Below are positions 3,847-6,004 of a stretch of 6,004 nt of DNA, in pieces. The stretch is from assembly GCA_904501975.1 (NCBI GenBank), contig CAJGCZ010000081.1:1-6004 (forward strand), in the 5' to 3' direction. The notes under the pieces were generated by a model. The model made no database searches, was not told the DNA's origin, and saw only the letters and a list, made by a program, of their open reading frames with translations. This stretch comes from an uncultured Akkermansia sp. GTDB taxonomy: Bacteria; Verrucomicrobiota; Verrucomicrobiia; Verrucomicrobiales; Akkermansiaceae. The stretch's first letter is position 1, and every line of letters begins with the position of its first letter. Made by a program: the position numbers and the translations under genes.

Positions 3847-5679
3847 ATGAGTGACCCGTCCAAATTCCGCAATCTTGCCATCATCGCCCACGTAGACCAC
3901 GGTAAAACAACCCTGGTGGACCAGCTGCTGAAAGCCGGTGGCACCTACCGCGAAAACCAAGAGGTGCAAGAGCGTGCCATGGATTCCATGGACTTGGAGC
4001 GTGAAAAGGGTATTACCATTAAAGCCAAAAACACTTCCATTCACTGGAATGGCTACACCATCAATATTGTGGACACCCCCGGCCACGCCGATTTCGGCGC
4101 CGAGGTGGAGCGAGTCATGAAGATGGTGGACGGCGTGATTCTGGTGGTGGATGCCTATGAAGGCCCGCAGGCTCAAACCCGCTTTGTGCTGCGCAAGGCG
4201 CTGGAAGAAGGCTTGCTCCCCATTGTTGTGGTAAACAAGATTGACCGCCCGCATGCCGACCCCATGAAGGTGCACGACCAAGTGCTGGAGCTGCTGCTGG
4301 AGCTGGATGCCACCGAGGAGCAGTTTGAAGCCCCCTTTGTGTACGGCTCTGCACGCGACGGCTACTTCATGAACAGCCCGGAGAATGAGCCCCCGGTAGA
4401 CTGCACCCCCCTTCTCTTCCAAATTGTTAAGCATATTCCTGCCCCCAAGGATGCCGACCCCGAGCTCCCCTTCAAAATGCTCATCTCCAACATCGATTGG
4501 GATGACTACGTGGGCCGTGTAGCCGTGGGCCGCATTACCAGCGGCCGTGTGCAAAAGGGCGATACCCTCTACCTGCTGCAGCCGAACGGCAACCGCATTC
4601 AGGGCAAAGTAACGAAACTCTTTGAGTACAGCGGCCTGCAAACTACCGACTCTGCCGTTGGCGAGGCCGGCAACATCATCGGCATCTCCGGATTTGAGGA
4701 TGTTGACATTGGTCAGACCCTCGTAGCCGACCCCGAGGGCGAGCCCATGCCCTTTGTGCAAATCGACCCGCCCACCGTTCAGATGGAGTTCAGCATCAAC
4801 GATGGCCCCCTCGGCGGCAAAGACGGCAAAAACGTAACCAGCCGCGTCATCCGCGACCGCCTCATGCGCGAAATGCGCACCAACATCTCCATTAAGGTGG
4901 AGGACACCGACCTCGCAGGCGTCTTCCTCGTCTCCGCCCGTGGCACCATGCAAATTGCCATCTTGGTAGAGCAAATGCGCCGCGAGAATTACGAGGTGCT
5001 CGTCTCTCGCCCCAAGGTTATTACTCGCGAGATAGATGGCGTTATCTGCGAGCCCTTTGAAACCGTCTTCATTGAGGTGCCGGACGAATGCGCCAACGGC
5101 ACCGTGCGCATTCTGGGCAACCGTCGCGGTATCCTCGAGAACATGGAAACCATGGGCACCGGCCGCACCTACATTCAGGCCACCATCCCCACCCGCGGTC
5201 TCATCGGCTTTGAGTTCGAGCTCGTTAACCTCACCAGCGGCCACGGCATCTTCTCTCACCTCTTCAAGGAGTACGCCCCCTACGCCGGCGAAATCGTCAC
5301 CCGCCAAAGCAGCACCCTCATCTCCATGGAGAACGGCATTGCCCGCCCCTACGCCCTCCAGGCTATGGAAGAGCGCGGCTCCCTCTTCATTGCCCCCGGT
5401 GATGAAGTGTACGAGGGCATGATTGTGGGCGAAAATCCCAAACCCATCGACATCCCCGTCAACCCCACCCGCGAGAAGCACCTCACCAACCACCGCTCCG
5501 CCACCAAGAACGACTCCATCCAGCTCACGCCCCCGCGCGTGTTCTCTCTGGAGCGCGCCATTGAGTACATTGAGCAAGATGAGCTCGTAGAGGCCACCCC
5601 CCACTTCATCCGCATGCGCAAGCGCATTCTCGATGCCACCGCTCGCAAACGCGCTGAAATTAAATTGCAAAACAACTAA
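3847..5679 (+). CDS. typA: Ribosome-associated translational GTPase TypA/BipA
   Basis: The 610-residue protein matches TypA/BipA (about 607 in E. coli), a cytoplasmic GTPase that binds ribosomes and aids 50S assembly and growth under stress such as cold. Its G domain has G1 AHVDHGKT (14-21), switch-I EREKGITI with Thr57, G3 DTPGH (76-80), G4 NKID (130-133) and a G5 Ser-Ala (168-169). Beta-barrel domain II follows (about 200-300, ISNIDWDDYVGRVAVGRI), then EF-G-like domains III and V (about 305-480), then the TypA-specific C-terminal domain ending LTPPRVFSLERAIEYIEQDELVEATPHFIRMRKRIL. In domain III the usual GRGELHL reads ARGTMQI (364-370). Lysine codons are mixed AAA/AAG, unlike nagB. The ATG at 3847 fits the family N-terminus and lacks a Shine-Dalgarno sequence. 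It has its own likely promoter and appears to be a single-gene unit. Confidence 0.98.
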   Translation: MSDPSKFRNLAIIAHVDHGKTTLVDQLLKAGGTYRENQEVQERAMDSMDLEREKGITIKAKNTSIHWNGYTINIVDTPGHADFGAEVERVMKMVDGVILVVDAYEGPQAQTRFVLRKALEEGLLPIVVVNKIDRPHADPMKVHDQVLELLLELDATEEQFEAPFVYGSARDGYFMNSPENEPPVDCTPLLFQIVKHIPAPKDADPELPFKMLISNIDWDDYVGRVAVGRITSGRVQKGDTLYLLQPNGNRIQGKVTKLFEYSGLQTTDSAVGEAGNIIGISGFEDVDIGQTLVADPEGEPMPFVQIDPPTVQMEFSINDGPLGGKDGKNVTSRVIRDRLMREMRTNISIKVEDTDLAGVFLVSARGTMQIAILVEQMRRENYEVLVSRPKVITREIDGVICEPFETVFIEVPDECANGTVRILGNRRGILENMETMGTGRTYIQATIPTRGLIGFEFELVNLTSGHGIFSHLFKEYAPYAGEIVTRQSSTLISMENGIARPYALQAMEERGSLFIAPGDEVYEGMIVGENPKPIDIPVNPTREKHLTNHRSATKNDSIQLTPPRVFSLERAIEYIEQDELVEATPHFIRMRKRILDATARKRAEIKLQNN

Positions 5680-5695
5680 AGCGGAATCCGGTTTC

Positions 5696-5776
5696 AGTTT
5701 TTAGTTGATGGCCCCACAAATTGCAATTTGTGGGGCCATTTAATGTGAGCGTGGCGAACGGGATTCAAGAGCCCTG
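5696..5776. repeat. Intergenic repeat unit, copy 1, with 32-bp perfect palindrome
   Basis: This ~81-bp unit recurs 156 bp downstream with no insertion or deletion and about 12 mismatches. It holds a perfect 32-bp palindrome at 5708-5739 (half-site ATGGCCCCACAAATTG), then GTGAGCGTGGCGAACG and ATTCAAGAG. Only a short TTT follows the palindrome, so it is not a textbook terminator, but it is the first strong hairpin after the typA stop (29 nt away) and may end that transcript. Confidence 0.8.
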
Positions 5777-5777
5777 T

Positions 5778-5812
5778 CTTGCAAATCGAAAGTCAGACTT
5801 TAGATTTGCAAG
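5778..5812. repeat. Long hairpin between the two repeat units
   Basis: CTTGCAAATC (5778-5787) pairs with GATTTGCAAG (5803-5812). After one mismatch, AAAGT (5789-5793) pairs with ACTTT (5797-5801) over a three-base CAG loop. That gives 15 pairs in 35 nt. It is followed by GTTTTATCTT, so it could act as a weak terminator on the plus strand. It is not part of the flanking repeat units. Confidence 0.65.
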
Positions 5813-5851
5813 GTTTTATCTTAACGATTTTATAATCAATAGCTTTGTTAA

Positions 5852-5932
5852 AGTTTTTAGTTAATGGCCCCACAAATAGCAATTTGTGGGGTTCATTGAT
5901 GTGAGCGCAGCGAACGGAATTCAAGAGTCCGG
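5852..5932. repeat. Intergenic repeat unit, copy 2
   Basis: This is the second copy of the unit at 5696-5776, starting AGTTTTTAGTTAATGG. Its hairpin (5863-5897) is less perfect: CCCCACAAAT pairs with ATTTGTGGGG over an AGCA loop, then the stem continues past a small bulge with AATG/CATT. The following GTGAGCGCAGCGAACGGAAT keeps the AGCGCAGCGA decamer also found at 448-457. Confidence 0.8.
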
Positions 5933-5950
5933 AGGACGACAGACACATAG

Positions 5951-5970
5951 CCGGGGGCGCAAGCCCCCGG
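5951..5970. repeat. G/C-rich hairpin with GCAA tetraloop
   Basis: CCGGGGGC (5951-5958) pairs perfectly with GCCCCCGG (5963-5970) around GCAA, a GNRA-type tetraloop. Outside it, ATA and TAT can pair past a bulged G. A small GTCC/GGAC hairpin lies upstream at 5927-5937. No T-run follows on either strand. With the preceding units it looks like part of a composite palindromic repeat that continues to the window end; no gene is visible from 5680 to 6004. Confidence 0.75.
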
Positions 5971-6004
5971 TATGGGGAAAAGAAAATCGGAGCCCCGAGG
6001 CGCC

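Noticed and set aside
3697..5670. Open frame of 657 codons antisense to typA
   Set aside because: It lies opposite a well-supported gene, its translation is a low-complexity mix of Gly, Val, Ala, His and Leu with no recognisable domain, and strong codon bias on the sense strand explains the lack of stops.
5708..5739. Phage attachment or recombination site at the perfect palindrome
   Set aside because: No integrase or recombinase gene is in the window, and the palindrome recurs imperfectly within a larger repeat unit, which fits a repeat family better.

Overview
The window is a compact bacterial chromosomal segment, about half G+C, made of housekeeping genes with structured intergenic DNA between them. 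Lineage cannot be fixed from the sequence alone. Promoter-like sites are of ordinary sigma-70 type (TTGATT/TAGAAT, TTTTCA/TAGAAT) rather than the Bacteroidetes type, and none of the five visible gene starts carries a Shine-Dalgarno sequence. With the style of the proteins, this is compatible with a member of the Verrucomicrobiota or a related PVC group, possibly gut-associated. That placement is inference and weak.

Layout. At 2-202 (+) is the C-terminal two thirds of an HU/IHF-family nucleoid protein cut by the window edge, followed by a strong hairpin at 224-264. At 265-497 there is no gene, but there are nested inverted repeats and an A/T-rich repeat. At 498-1262 (-) two adjacent small genes encode three-helix membrane proteins with acidic tails. 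They are diverged paralogues of each other and I recognise no family for them. At 1282-1614 (-) lies a tRNA cluster, transcribed in the order Thr(CGU), Lys(CUU), Lys(CUU), with its own promoter (1634-1662) and intrinsic terminator (1282-1309). At 1761-2504 (+) is nagB, glucosamine-6-phosphate deaminase, divergent from the tRNAs and with an almost leaderless promoter. At 2586-3674 (+) is hemW, a radical-SAM haem chaperone, starting only 14 nt after the nagB terminator. At 3687-3765 an inverted-repeat element shares its core with the one at 461-494. At 3847-5679 (+) is typA/bipA, a ribosome-associated GTPase. At 5680-6004 there is no gene, but a chain of hairpins including two copies of an ~80-bp unit with a 32-bp perfect palindrome.

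The genes do not form one pathway. nagB feeds amino sugars into glycolysis, hemW handles haem, typA and the tRNAs serve translation, and HU packages DNA. One link is visible in codon use: all 24 lysines in the HU fragment and NagB are AAG, the codon read by the duplicated tRNA-Lys(CUU), whereas TypA uses AAG and AAA about equally.

The least explained items are the paralogous membrane-protein pair, the absence of Shine-Dalgarno sequences at every start, the two terminators that sit almost on top of the next start codon, and the two intergenic repeat families. None is strong evidence of a new defence or mobile system.
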